A DNA stretch of 64,000 nucleotides, taken from contig JOAA01000001.1 of the NCBI GenBank assembly GCA_000720375.1, forward strand, positions 124,001 through 188,000, written 5' to 3'. This DNA comes from Rhodococcus rhodnii. Its GTDB lineage: Bacteria > Actinomycetota > Actinomycetes > Mycobacteriales > Pseudonocardiaceae. The position numbers and the translations under genes are program-made. Shown piece by piece: positions 35,996-43,943 of this stretch (position 1 is the stretch's first letter; each line of letters opens with the position of its first letter). The notes beneath the pieces were generated by a model. It was given only the letters and a program-made list of their open reading frames with translations, had not been told where the DNA came from and ran no database searches.

Positions 35996-36015
35996 TTCAC
36001 TAATTAAATAGTGAA
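35996..36015. promoter_or_regulatory. Palindromic operator for the YtrA-type repressor
   Basis: TTCACTAATTAAATAGTGAA is a 20-bp near-perfect palindrome (one mismatched pair), strikingly AT-rich for this genome. It overlaps the start region of the ABC/GntR operon. YtrA-type GntR repressors bind such dyads at their own operon promoters. It is assigned by position. Confidence 0.6.
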
Positions 36016-36112
36016 CCGGGTGATACATGCCTCGTAAGGGCAACCTGTCGACGAGGTCCGCGTCCTGGAGCAGCCATGCCTTGACGTGGCTGCTCCAGGC
36101 ATGCCGGTCAAC

Positions 36113-36340
36113 TCAGTCGTGGTTGATGGAGAACCCCAGGATGACCGCGGCTGACACGACGACGTGGCCGGGCGCGAGATCCTCCGGCGACGCGTCCGCC
36201 ACTGAACTTGTGCGACCGGTAGCGGTTGGTCCCGGGCCCTTCAGGATCGACGTCCTCGATGTGCACCACGGCTCCCAGCCGCACACCGGCGGCCTCCGCG
36301 TACAGCTCTGCTTTCCCACGAGCCACGGCCGGCCTCGGCA
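36113..36340 (-). pseudogene. Remnant of a SIMPL-domain (DUF541) protein gene
   Basis: In the minus frame covering roughly 36240-36340 the translation reads ARGKAELYAEAAGVRLGAVV followed by HIEDVDPEGPG. It then continues, in a second frame from about 36210 to the stop at 36113, as SVADASPEDLAPGHVVVSAAVILGF. Together these match the C-terminal third of a SIMPL-domain protein (KAELYAEAAGVRLG... and ...EDLAPGEV-V-A), but a frameshift separates them and no N-terminal two thirds or start is found. It is a decayed fragment. The rest of the 36016-36503 interval holds nothing else I can name. Confidence 0.6.
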
Positions 36341-36503
36341 CACAGTTCGACCTTTGAACGACGCCTCGCACTCGTACCCCATGGTTGCCGCACCATTTGT
36401 TGCATGCCAACGATTTAACCAACGACAGCGCTGCGCAACTCCTGACCGGACCCCCGGGTTGGGTGGGATAACGTCTGTTGATCGGCACGGAGGAGAACTG
36501 ACG

Positions 36504-36911
36504 ATGGCCAAGTACTTGCTGCTCAAGCACTATCGGGGCGCCCCGGCGTCGGTCAACGACGTACCGATGGACCAGTGGACGCCGGAAGAGATCTCGGCGC
36601 ACGTGCAATACATGAAGGACTTCGCGGCCCGGCTCGAACAGACCGGCGAGTACGTCGACAGTCAGGCGCTGGCGCCCGAGGGGACGTTCGTCCGGTACGA
36701 CGGCGAGGGTCGCCCGCCGGTCACCGACGGCCCGTTCGCCGAGACCAAGGACCTCATCGCCGGTTGGATGGTGATTGACGTCGACAGCTACGAGCGCGCC
36801 GTCGAGCTGGCCGGGGAGCTGTCGGCCGCCCCCGGGGCGGGCGGAAAACCGGTCCAGGAGTGGCTCGAGCTGCGCCCGTTCTACGGCACGTCGCCCACCA
36901 TCACGGAATGA
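36504..36911 (+). CDS. YCII-related DGPF-domain protein linked to ECF42 sigma
   Basis: A 135-residue small protein of the YCII/DGPF family: MAKYLLLKHYRG, then PPVTDGPFAETKDLIAGWMVIDVDSYERAVELA, containing the DGPF motif and the buried strand pattern of the ferredoxin-like fold. ATG 36504 has GGAGGA eight bases upstream. Its stop overlaps the sigma factor start (ATGA). DGPF proteins are the known genetic partners of ECF42 sigma factors; their biochemical role is not settled. Confidence 0.9.
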   Translation: MAKYLLLKHYRGAPASVNDVPMDQWTPEEISAHVQYMKDFAARLEQTGEYVDSQALAPEGTFVRYDGEGRPPVTDGPFAETKDLIAGWMVIDVDSYERAVELAGELSAAPGAGGKPVQEWLELRPFYGTSPTITE

Positions 36912-38062
36912 CCGCCCCGATGGACGAGGCACTGCTCCGTAACCTCACGCCGAGCGTGCTCACGATCCTCGTCCGGCGCGGAGCCGACTTCGCGGCCGCC
37001 GAGGACGCCGTGCAGGAGGCGTTGGTCAAAGCGGTCCGCGTCTGGCCGGACGACCCGCCGCGGGATCCCAAGGGCTGGCTGATCACCGTGGCCTGGCGTC
37101 AGTTCATCGACGCGACCCGTGCGGACGCTGCCCGCCGCCGGCGTGAGGATCTCGTCGACGATGAGCCGACGCCTGGGCCTGCGTCCTCAGTGGACGACAC
37201 GCTCCAGCTCTACTTCCTCTGCGCCCACCCGTCGCTGACGCCGTCGTCCGCGGTCGCGCTCACGCTGCGCGCTGTCGGCGGGTTGACCACTCGCCAGATC
37301 GCCGAAGCCTATTTGGTCCCCGAGGCGACCATGGCGCAACGCATCACGCGCGCCAAGCGCACAGTGTCTGGAGTGCGGTTCGACCAGCCTGGCGACGTCG
37401 CCACCGTGCTGCGCGTCCTCTACTTGGTCTTCAACGAGGGCTATTCCGGTGACGTCGACCTCGCCGCCGAGGCCATCCGGCTCACCCGGCAGCTCGCGGC
37501 CGCGATCGACCACCCCGAAGTGGCCGGGCTGCTCGCTCTGATGCTGCTGCACCACGCCCGGCGCGCCACCCGGATCGCACCGGACGGCAGTCTGATACCG
37601 CTCGCCGAACAGGACCGCAGCCGGTGGGACACCGCGTCGATCGCCGAGGGCGTCCAGATCCTGCAGGCGGCGCTGGCGCGCGACCGGTTGGGCGAGTTCC
37701 AGGCCCAAGCGGCGATCGCGGCACTGCACGCAGACGCACCCACCGACCAGGAAACGGACTGGAAGCAGATCGTCGAGTGGTACGACGAACTCGTGCGCCT
37801 GACCGACAGCCCGATCGTGCGGCTCAACCGCGCAGTCGCCGTCGGCGAGGCCGAGGGACCGCGTGCCGGGTTGGCGGCGCTCGCGACGCTGGACGACTCA
37901 CTTCCCCGCCACACCGCGGTGGCGGCGTACCTCCATGAGCGCGACGGTGACATTGCTACTGCGGCACGGTTGTACGCCGAGGCGGCCGGCAAGGCACATA
38001 ACCTCGCCGAGCGCGACCATCTGACGCGCCAAGCCGCGCGGCTCAACGCCCGCCTACGCTGA
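36908..38062 (+). CDS. ECF sigma factor of the ECF42 type with C-terminal TPR-like domain
   Basis: A 384-residue sigma factor. Sigma region 2 ([25 protein letters not shown]) and region 4 ([27 protein letters not shown]) occupy the first ~170 residues. The remaining ~210 form the helical, repeat-like C-terminal extension typical of ECF42 ([43 protein letters not shown]). ECF42 members lack an anti-sigma factor and are controlled through this extension. The 4-base overlap with the DGPF gene confirms the class. Confidence 0.92.
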   Translation: MTAPMDEALLRNLTPSVLTILVRRGADFAAAEDAVQEALVKAVRVWPDDPPRDPKGWLITVAWRQFIDATRADAARRRREDLVDDEPTPGPASSVDDTLQLYFLCAHPSLTPSSAVALTLRAVGGLTTRQIAEAYLVPEATMAQRITRAKRTVSGVRFDQPGDVATVLRVLYLVFNEGYSGDVDLAAEAIRLTRQLAAAIDHPEVAGLLALMLLHHARRATRIAPDGSLIPLAEQDRSRWDTASIAEGVQILQAALARDRLGEFQAQAAIAALHADAPTDQETDWKQIVEWYDELVRLTDSPIVRLNRAVAVGEAEGPRAGLAALATLDDSLPRHTAVAAYLHERDGDIATAARLYAEAAGKAHNLAERDHLTRQAARLNARLR

Positions 38063-38145
38063 CGGCTGTGGATAACCCTGTGGACAACTTCCCTTGCGCC
38101 GGGCGAAGGTCGATAAAGTCGGTTGGGTGCAAGGTGATCGCGTCG

Positions 38146-38352
38146 TGGACGACGAACGGATGGCGGACCAGTGCGAAGCAGCCAGTGAGGAACGTCGACC
38201 TCTGGCAGCAACTCGAAGACGCAGCTGCGCCCCATGAAGTGCAGTGGCATTGGGTCAAAGGACATGCGGGCCACCCAGAAAACGAACGGGCGGACAAGTT
38301 GGCGGCTCGCGGTGCGCAGGAAGCATCCAGAACCACGGCAGTGATCCCATAG
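38146..38352 (+). pseudogene. C-terminal fragment of RNase HI (truncated rnhA duplicate)
   Basis: The translation [20 protein letters not shown], then [24 protein letters not shown], closely matches residues ~90-150 of the complete RNase HI encoded at 62846-63301 ([44 protein letters not shown]). Only the last of the four catalytic acidic residues (in NERAD) is present; the segments bearing [13 protein letters not shown] and YTDSS are missing. The piece cannot be an active RNase H. The bases before it (38063-38145) and from 38353 to 38600 show no gene. Confidence 0.8.
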
Positions 38353-38600
38353 CAACGGTCCAAGTCGACACAGAATCAACGGTGTCAGGCGACAACTCGT
38401 GCAGGCATGCGGTGTCAGACGAATGCGGGACCTTCGGGCTTGTGTCACGTACACGATCCCGCGCTCCGGTGTGGTGCGATGCAGGCAAATGGAAAGCGGT
38501 GCACGGTTGCCAGCGGTGGTGGGCGTTGCGTGCACCACCGCGGTGACGAAGTCGTCGATCAAGGGTTGTTCTCGGTCTGAACCAAGCCGTACCCTTGCTG

Positions 38601-39365
38601 ATGGCCTTGTTCGTGCATCTCACCGCGGAGAAGAACGTCCGTGGGATTGTCCGATCTGGCATCAAGAAGGGTGCGAATGGGGTTTTCTGCCTGCCGATTC
38701 TGCCTTCTTACGTGATCTCGCATCAGTGGCTACGGGAGCTGCGCCGAGGTGGGCAGCGCACGTTCGTCGCCATCGACTTTCGTATACCTGACGACGAATT
38801 GGTCACGGTCGCGCACTATGGCAAGCCAGCTCGGGAGATGACCGCTGTTCAGGCCGTTGCCGTGGTCCGCGAGCAAGAGGACCCTCGGGGGTACGAAGTC
38901 GTTGTGCCCAGGGCAATCGGCCGTCGCGAGTTGCACCGGGTGCGACGTGTGAACCAGGTGAGCGGTTGGCGGTACGCCCCGGATCAACACGGTCGGCGCC
39001 CGTGCGCATGCCCTGTATGCCTGCCAAAGGGGGCGTTCAAAGCCGCCGACATCCGTGCGCGGTACGGCGATCCACCTCCCCCGACCAAACCAGAACTCAT
39101 GGCACGACTCGCGGCCGCCGCCACTCCGGACGAAATCTGCGAAGTGCTGTGGTCACTCGGTTCGCGAAGTCGAGGCGATGCCGCCGACCTGGCCTATTTG
39201 GTCGAGCACCCTGCCCATGATGTACGCGCCGATCTCGCCATCGCGCTTGCCGCGTACCGCGATCGGCGAGCCGTCGAGTTGTTGCGGCAGTTGGCCGTCG
39301 ATCCGGATCCAGAGGTTCGTGAGGCCGCCACGGACAGTCTTCTGGCACGAACGCCGGGCAGCTGA
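38601..39365 (+). CDS. ART-like N-terminal domain plus HEAT repeats, unknown function
   Basis: About 254 residues. The first ~125 (ALFVHLTAEKNVRGIVRSGI, then PSYVISHQWLRELRRGGQRTFVAIDFRIPDD, ending GYEVVVPRAIGRREL) follow the opening His-x-Thr, middle strand and late Glu-strand layout of ADP-ribosyltransferase-fold proteins such as KptA or DarT. This is resemblance, not proof. Next comes a compact CACPVC cysteine motif (about 138) that may bind zinc, then helices ending in a HEAT-like repeat (DRRAVELLRQLAVDPDPEVREAATDSLL). ATG 38601 is chosen; no strong ribosome site is seen. A single-gene unit beside a gene remnant suggests an accessory region. Confidence 0.7.
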   Translation: MALFVHLTAEKNVRGIVRSGIKKGANGVFCLPILPSYVISHQWLRELRRGGQRTFVAIDFRIPDDELVTVAHYGKPAREMTAVQAVAVVREQEDPRGYEVVVPRAIGRRELHRVRRVNQVSGWRYAPDQHGRRPCACPVCLPKGAFKAADIRARYGDPPPPTKPELMARLAAAATPDEICEVLWSLGSRSRGDAADLAYLVEHPAHDVRADLAIALAAYRDRRAVELLRQLAVDPDPEVREAATDSLLARTPGS

Positions 39366-39406
39366 TGTGACTCGGAATGTCGGACCCTGCCGCTACGGTC
39401 GGCCGC

Positions 39407-39844
39407 ATGACATCCATGCGACAGCCGACCATTTTCGTCACCGATTCTCCCGAACCGGACGACGTGGCGCTGATCTCGGGCGGGCTCGAGGAGTTCAATC
39501 TTCCCAAGGTGGGGATCAACGATCGCCGTGCTCTCGCTGTCCTTGTCAGGGATCCGGAAACACAGCGAGTGGTCGGCGGCCTGACCGGCCGTACTTCCCT
39601 GGGCTTGCTGTTCGTCGATCTGTTCTACCTACCGTCCGAGCTTCGCGGCGCTGGGCTTGGCAGTGAGATCCTGCGACAGGCTGAGGATGAGGGCCGCAGG
39701 CGCGGATGCCGCACCGCCGTGCTCTACACCATCAGTTTTCAGGCGCCCGACTTCTATCAACGAAACGGCTGGCGGAAGTTCGGCGAAATCCCGTCCAGCC
39801 CGCCAGGTACGACCCGGGTGTTCATGACGAAGAACCTGGTTTAG
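39407..39844 (+). CDS. GNAT-family N-acetyltransferase
   Basis: A 145-residue GNAT protein. Acetyl-CoA binding motif A reads LRGAGLGSEILRQAEDEGRRRG (core RGAGLGSEIL) around residues 77-97, preceded by the strand LLFVDLFYLP and followed by YTISFQAPDFYQRNGWRKFGEI, the usual late Tyr segment. The acceptor substrate is unknown. ATG 39407 is chosen; TACGGT 13 bases upstream suggests a leaderless transcript. ATG 39377 and 39416 are in-frame alternatives. Confidence 0.85.
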   Translation: MTSMRQPTIFVTDSPEPDDVALISGGLEEFNLPKVGINDRRALAVLVRDPETQRVVGGLTGRTSLGLLFVDLFYLPSELRGAGLGSEILRQAEDEGRRRGCRTAVLYTISFQAPDFYQRNGWRKFGEIPSSPPGTTRVFMTKNLV

Positions 39845-39855
39845 CGGAGGCCTCG

Positions 39856-41172
39856 TCACACGCCCGCCAGGCTTCGTGACCGGGATCGCAAGTAGAACCA
39901 CCAAGTCGCGCCGAGGCACACGGCATACCCAGCCAGGAAAACCAGCAAGGCCGAAACGATTGACCCGGTTTGGGTGATGGACATGCCGAAGCCGCGTGGG
40001 ATGAGGAAGCCGCCAAGCGCGCCGATGGCGGACGCAAGACCGATCACCGCAGCGGCCTGGGTCTGTCCCCGTGTGATGAGGCCGTCCGCTCGCAACGCCT
40101 CTGCCCGGAAGATCGCGGGGATCATGCGGTAGGTCGAGCCGTTGCCGATTCCACTCATCACGAACAGAGCCAAGAACGACACCAGGAACAGCGCGAACGA
40201 ATCCGCGGCAAGGCTCAGCAACACACCGCCGACTCCTATCCCCAGGCCGAGGAACGTCCACGCGGTCACCTTCGCGCCGCCCACTCTGTCGGACATCCAG
40301 CCGCCCGCCGGGCGCGACAGCGATCCAATCAGCGGGCCGAGGAAGGACACGTACTGTCCGCCGCCGGTGAACTGTGTGTTGATCAGCAGCGGGAACGCCG
40401 CCGAGTAGCCGATGAATGAGCCGAAGGTGCCAATGTAGAGAAACGACATCACCCATGTGTGTTTGCTGCGCAGTGCGGAGAGTTGCGTTCCGAGTTTGGC
40501 CCGCACGACCGCCAGGTCATCCATGTACAGCCACGCACAGATCGCCGCGGCCACAACCGGGATCACGTAGACAATGGCCGCGTTCTGCAGGTACAGACCC
40601 GGTTGCTGCGCGGTGCCCAGTAGGGCGATGCCGATCACTAACGGGATGGCCACTTGCACCACCGCGACACCGATGTTGCCGCCCGCCGCGTTGATGCCCA
40701 ACGCGGATCCCTTGTGCCGCTCGGGATAGAAGTAGGAGATGTTGGCCATGCTCGACGCGAAATTACCGCCGCCGAACCCGGCCGTCGCGGCGGCGAGCAG
40801 GAACATCCAGTACGGCGTACCTGGCGTTGTCACGCAGTAGATCAGCAGCGTAAGAGGGAGCAAAAGAACAGCAGCGGTAATGACTGTCCATGTGCGACCG
40901 CCGAAGTACGCGACTGCTGCTGTGTAGGGCAATCGCATGAAGGCTCCGACGAGGTTGGGCACCGCAACGATCCATAGCAGCTGATCCGCGTCGAACGGGA
41001 AGCCAATGGCTGGGAGGTAGACCGCGACGACGCTCCACATCAGCCAGACGGAGAAGCCCAGATGTTCGGCGAAGATGGAAAAGATGAGGTTACGCCGGGC
41101 GATTCTGCTGCCGGAACGCTCCCAGAACTCCGGGTCTTCCGGTTCCCAGTGGGTGATCCAGCGGTCACGCAC
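39856..41172 (-). CDS. narK: Nitrate/nitrite transporter, NarK/NasA family
   Basis: A 438-residue MFS nitrate/nitrite porter with twelve membrane segments. Nitrate-signature glycine-rich segments are visible (AGFGGGNFASSMANISYFYPE and ALFVMSGIGNGSTYRMIPAIF), along with GALGGFLIPRGFG. It begins with a soluble tail RWITHWEPEDPEFWERSGS found in actinobacterial NarK proteins. GTG 41172 overlaps the narI stop by eight bases. It lies at the end of the narGHJI operon, supplying nitrate to, and removing nitrite from, the reductase. Confidence 0.92.
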   Translation of the reverse strand: MRDRWITHWEPEDPEFWERSGSRIARRNLIFSIFAEHLGFSVWLMWSVVAVYLPAIGFPFDADQLLWIVAVPNLVGAFMRLPYTAAVAYFGGRTWTVITAAVLLLPLTLLIYCVTTPGTPYWMFLLAAATAGFGGGNFASSMANISYFYPERHKGSALGINAAGGNIGVAVVQVAIPLVIGIALLGTAQQPGLYLQNAAIVYVIPVVAAAICAWLYMDDLAVVRAKLGTQLSALRSKHTWVMSFLYIGTFGSFIGYSAAFPLLINTQFTGGGQYVSFLGPLIGSLSRPAGGWMSDRVGGAKVTAWTFLGLGIGVGGVLLSLAADSFALFLVSFLALFVMSGIGNGSTYRMIPAIFRAEALRADGLITRGQTQAAAVIGLASAIGALGGFLIPRGFGMSITQTGSIVSALLVFLAGYAVCLGATWWFYLRSRSRSLAGV

Positions 41173-41839
41173 GCCGACTCCCTTCGCGGCCGCGGTAAAG
41201 GATGTACGGCCGGGTGAAATAGCCGAGTGGCAAGCTGAAAGCGTGCACCAGGCGGGTGAACGGCCAGCATGCGATCAACATCCACGCACTGAGGGCGTGC
41301 ACCTTGAACCAGAACGGCGCATCGGCGATCGCGTCGGTGTCCGGCTGCAGCACGAAGATGGACCGGAACCAGGGTGCTACCGTTTCGCGGTATTCGTGGC
41401 CGCCGCCGAACAGCGTGATTCCCAGCCCCAGCAGCATTGTGCTGGTGAGCAGCGTGTACATGACCGTGTCGCCGAACACGCGGCTGCGTGCCACTGCCCG
41501 CACCGTGAGCCGTCGATAGATCAGGATCGCCAGTCCGGCAAGGGCCGCGATGCCCGCCACGCCACCAAGGACGAACGCTGCGAGTTTATAGAGCGTCACA
41601 GGCACACCGAGCGCCTCAGTCACGCCAGCCGGGACAAGAAGACCCGCGGCGTGGCCGAGCGCGGTGACCAGGATCCCGTAGTGGAACAACGGGCTTCCCC
41701 AACGCAACAAGCGTTGTTCGTGCAGCTGACCGGATCGGGCCGTCCAGCCGAACTTGTCCGTGCGATATCGCCACAAATGACCGAGGACGAACGTGGTGAG
41801 CGCGATGTACGGCAGCACCACCCACAGTGCCGTGTTCAC
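41165..41839 (-). CDS. narI: Respiratory nitrate reductase gamma subunit
   Basis: A 224-residue cytochrome b subunit with five membrane segments that anchors NarGH and takes electrons from quinol. Heme-binding histidines are expected in SPLFHYGILVTALGHAAG (about 52 and 62) and in the late segment FKVHALSAWMLIACWPFTRLVHAF (about 180 and 198). The start is GTG 41839, overlapping narJ (GTGA). Length is normal for the family. Confidence 0.95.
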   Translation of the reverse strand: MNTALWVVLPYIALTTFVLGHLWRYRTDKFGWTARSGQLHEQRLLRWGSPLFHYGILVTALGHAAGLLVPAGVTEALGVPVTLYKLAAFVLGGVAGIAALAGLAILIYRRLTVRAVARSRVFGDTVMYTLLTSTMLLGLGITLFGGGHEYRETVAPWFRSIFVLQPDTDAIADAPFWFKVHALSAWMLIACWPFTRLVHAFSLPLGYFTRPYILYRGREGSRRA

Positions 41840-42414
41840 AATCCCACCTGCTCAATGGGCGGTCCCTGTTCGGCGAGCTGTCGCGCGGCCAACGCATCGT
41901 GGGGACTCGCTGACGGCAGAGTCTCCCGTACAGCGGAGATGGCATGGGCGTACGGCGAACGGAGCCCGGATAGCCCACGGTACAACAAGTCCAGCCCACT
42001 GCGGTGTGCCACGAGCAGGTCAACAGCGTCCTTTGTGTACCCGGAAGCGGAGAACTCAAGCACCACTGCGAGGTGATCGGGCAGTTCCTCATTGGTGACC
42101 GTCAGGCCCGCAGCTTGGTAACACTGCCGGAACCGCAGCAACGCCTGACCACGACGTCGGGTATCGCCGTGCGTGTAGTACGTCAGATAGAGGCAGCATC
42201 GCCGCCGCAAGTCGAACGTCTCGACATAGTGGGCGGCTACAGTGGACAAGGAGGTCTCTGTCAAATAGGACAGAGTCAAGCCGAGCGGGTCGGCAAACCG
42301 ATTCGGCAACGTCGCGGTGACGGCACGCAACGACGGGAGCATCGCGCGCATGCCCTCCTCTGGATAACTAAGCACACTAGCGGCAACAAAATGCGTCAGC
42401 TGCAACGGTTTCAT
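41836..42414 (-). CDS. narJ: Nitrate reductase assembly chaperone
   Basis: A 192-residue NarJ/TorD-family chaperone, mostly helical. Family segments are visible (LSYPEEGMRAMLPSL, HYVETFDLRRRCCLYLTYYTHGDTRRRG, LPDHLAVVLEF). It binds apo-NarG and holds it for molybdenum cofactor and iron-sulfur cluster insertion; it is not part of the final enzyme. It overlaps narH and narI by four bases each. Confidence 0.95.
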   Translation of the reverse strand: MKPLQLTHFVAASVLSYPEEGMRAMLPSLRAVTATLPNRFADPLGLTLSYLTETSLSTVAAHYVETFDLRRRCCLYLTYYTHGDTRRRGQALLRFRQCYQAAGLTVTNEELPDHLAVVLEFSASGYTKDAVDLLVAHRSGLDLLYRGLSGLRSPYAHAISAVRETLPSASPHDALAARQLAEQGPPIEQVGL

Positions 42415-43943
42415 GTCGCGTCCCGCTCTCGGAACAAACCCGCCGGACGACTCTTACCGTCCCAGGTGAACAGATCAACTCGGCCATTGCTCATGCCGGG
42501 CCCACCGGCGACGTCGAGGGAGCAGCCCTCGTCGTGGACGTCGCTCGGCTCCGCATGACCGCGCGGGATGACGTAACGGTCGTCGGCCTTGGCGATGGCA
42601 AGCAGTCGGTACATGTCCCGCATCTGTTGCCCGGTCATCCCCACCGATGCCGGTATCGACTCGTTCGCCGTCCCACCAAGGGTGATATCACGCATGTACG
42701 CCCGCATCGCGGCCATCCGACACAGCACGTTGCGCACCGGCTCGGGATCACCCGCGGTGAACAAAGACGCCAGATAGCCGACCGGAATCCGCAACGCGTC
42801 GACCGCGGCAAAGAGATTGGCGGCGTCCTCGCCATCGAATCCGGTGTCCCGCAACGCGTCCACCACCGGCGAGAGCGGTGGGATGTACCAGACCATCGGC
42901 AACGTCCGGTATTCCGGGTGCAAGGGCAGAGCCAGTCCGAAGTCGAAGATCAACCTCCGCACCGGAGATCGCTGTGCCGCTTCGATCCAGTCCGGCGAGA
43001 TCCCGGACTGTGCCGCCGCGTGCCGCACCTCGTCGTCATCCGGGTCGAGCAAAACCTGTTTCTGCGCTTCGAAAAGGGCACGTTCGTCCGGTTCCGATGC
43101 CGCGGCGAGCACACGGTCGGCGTCGTAGAGGACCACGCCGATGTACCGCAACCGGCCGACGCAGGTCTGCGCGCACACCGTCGGGATGCCCTGCTCGATC
43201 CGCGGGAAGCAGAACGTGCACTTCTCCGCCTTGCCGGTACGGTGGTTGAGGAACACCTTCTTGTACGGGCATCCGGTGACGCACATCCGCCAGCTGCGGC
43301 AGGTGTTGGAGTCCACCAGCACTATCCCGTCCTCGGCTCGCTTGTAGATCGCGCCGGACGGGCAGGAGGCGACGCACGACGGATTGAGGCAGTGTTCACA
43401 GATGCGGGGCAGATAGAACATGAACGTCTGAGCGAACTCCAGCTTGATCCGCTCGGACATGGTTCGCAACACCGGGTCGTGCACAGCGAGTTCCGGCCCG
43501 CCGCCGAGGTTGTCGTCCCAGTTGGCGCTCCACGTGATCGTGGCAGGCTCGCCGTCGGTGAGCGACACCGGCCGTGCCGTGGGAATGTCCTCACCAGACG
43601 GTGCGGACATCAGGTTCTGGTAGTCGTACGTCCAAGGCTCGTAGTAGTCCCGTAACGCGGGCAGTCTCGGGTTGGCGAAGATCCGCAACAGCCTGCGCAG
43701 CCGTCGGCCCGCCTTGAGGGTGAGCCGACCACGCCGGTTGAGCGTCCACCCACCACGCCACCGTTCCTGATCTTCGTACGTCCGGGGAAAACCTTGGCCT
43801 GGCCTGGTTTCGACGTTGTTGAACCAGGCGTACTCGGCGCCCGGCCGGTTCGTCCACGCCTGCTTGCACGTGACTGAGCAGGTATGACAGCCAATGCACT
43901 TGTCAAGGTTCATCACCATCGCCATCTGCGCGAGGACTCTCAT
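42411..43943 (-). CDS. narH: Respiratory nitrate reductase beta subunit
   Basis: A 510-residue iron-sulfur subunit. Four cluster motifs are visible: CIGCHTCSVTCKQ near residue 16, CEHCLNPSCVASCPSG (about 183), CRSWRMCVTGC (about 216, where Trp replaces one Cys as in other NarH and gives the 3Fe-4S cluster) and CTFCFPRIEQG...CAQTC (about 243-263). It passes electrons from NarI to NarG. ATG 43943 overlaps the narG stop by one base (TGATG). Confidence 0.96.
   Translation of the reverse strand: MRVLAQMAMVMNLDKCIGCHTCSVTCKQAWTNRPGAEYAWFNNVETRPGQGFPRTYEDQERWRGGWTLNRRGRLTLKAGRRLRRLLRIFANPRLPALRDYYEPWTYDYQNLMSAPSGEDIPTARPVSLTDGEPATITWSANWDDNLGGGPELAVHDPVLRTMSERIKLEFAQTFMFYLPRICEHCLNPSCVASCPSGAIYKRAEDGIVLVDSNTCRSWRMCVTGCPYKKVFLNHRTGKAEKCTFCFPRIEQGIPTVCAQTCVGRLRYIGVVLYDADRVLAAASEPDERALFEAQKQVLLDPDDDEVRHAAAQSGISPDWIEAAQRSPVRRLIFDFGLALPLHPEYRTLPMVWYIPPLSPVVDALRDTGFDGEDAANLFAAVDALRIPVGYLASLFTAGDPEPVRNVLCRMAAMRAYMRDITLGGTANESIPASVGMTGQQMRDMYRLLAIAKADDRYVIPRGHAEPSDVHDEGCSLDVAGGPGMSNGRVDLFTWDGKSRPAGLFRERDAT

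Noticed and set aside
36027..36503. Longer plus-strand frame reading into the DGPF gene from 36027
   Set aside because: Homology and a GGAGGA ribosome site place the start at 36504; the upstream part overlaps the SIMPL remnant and lacks coding character.
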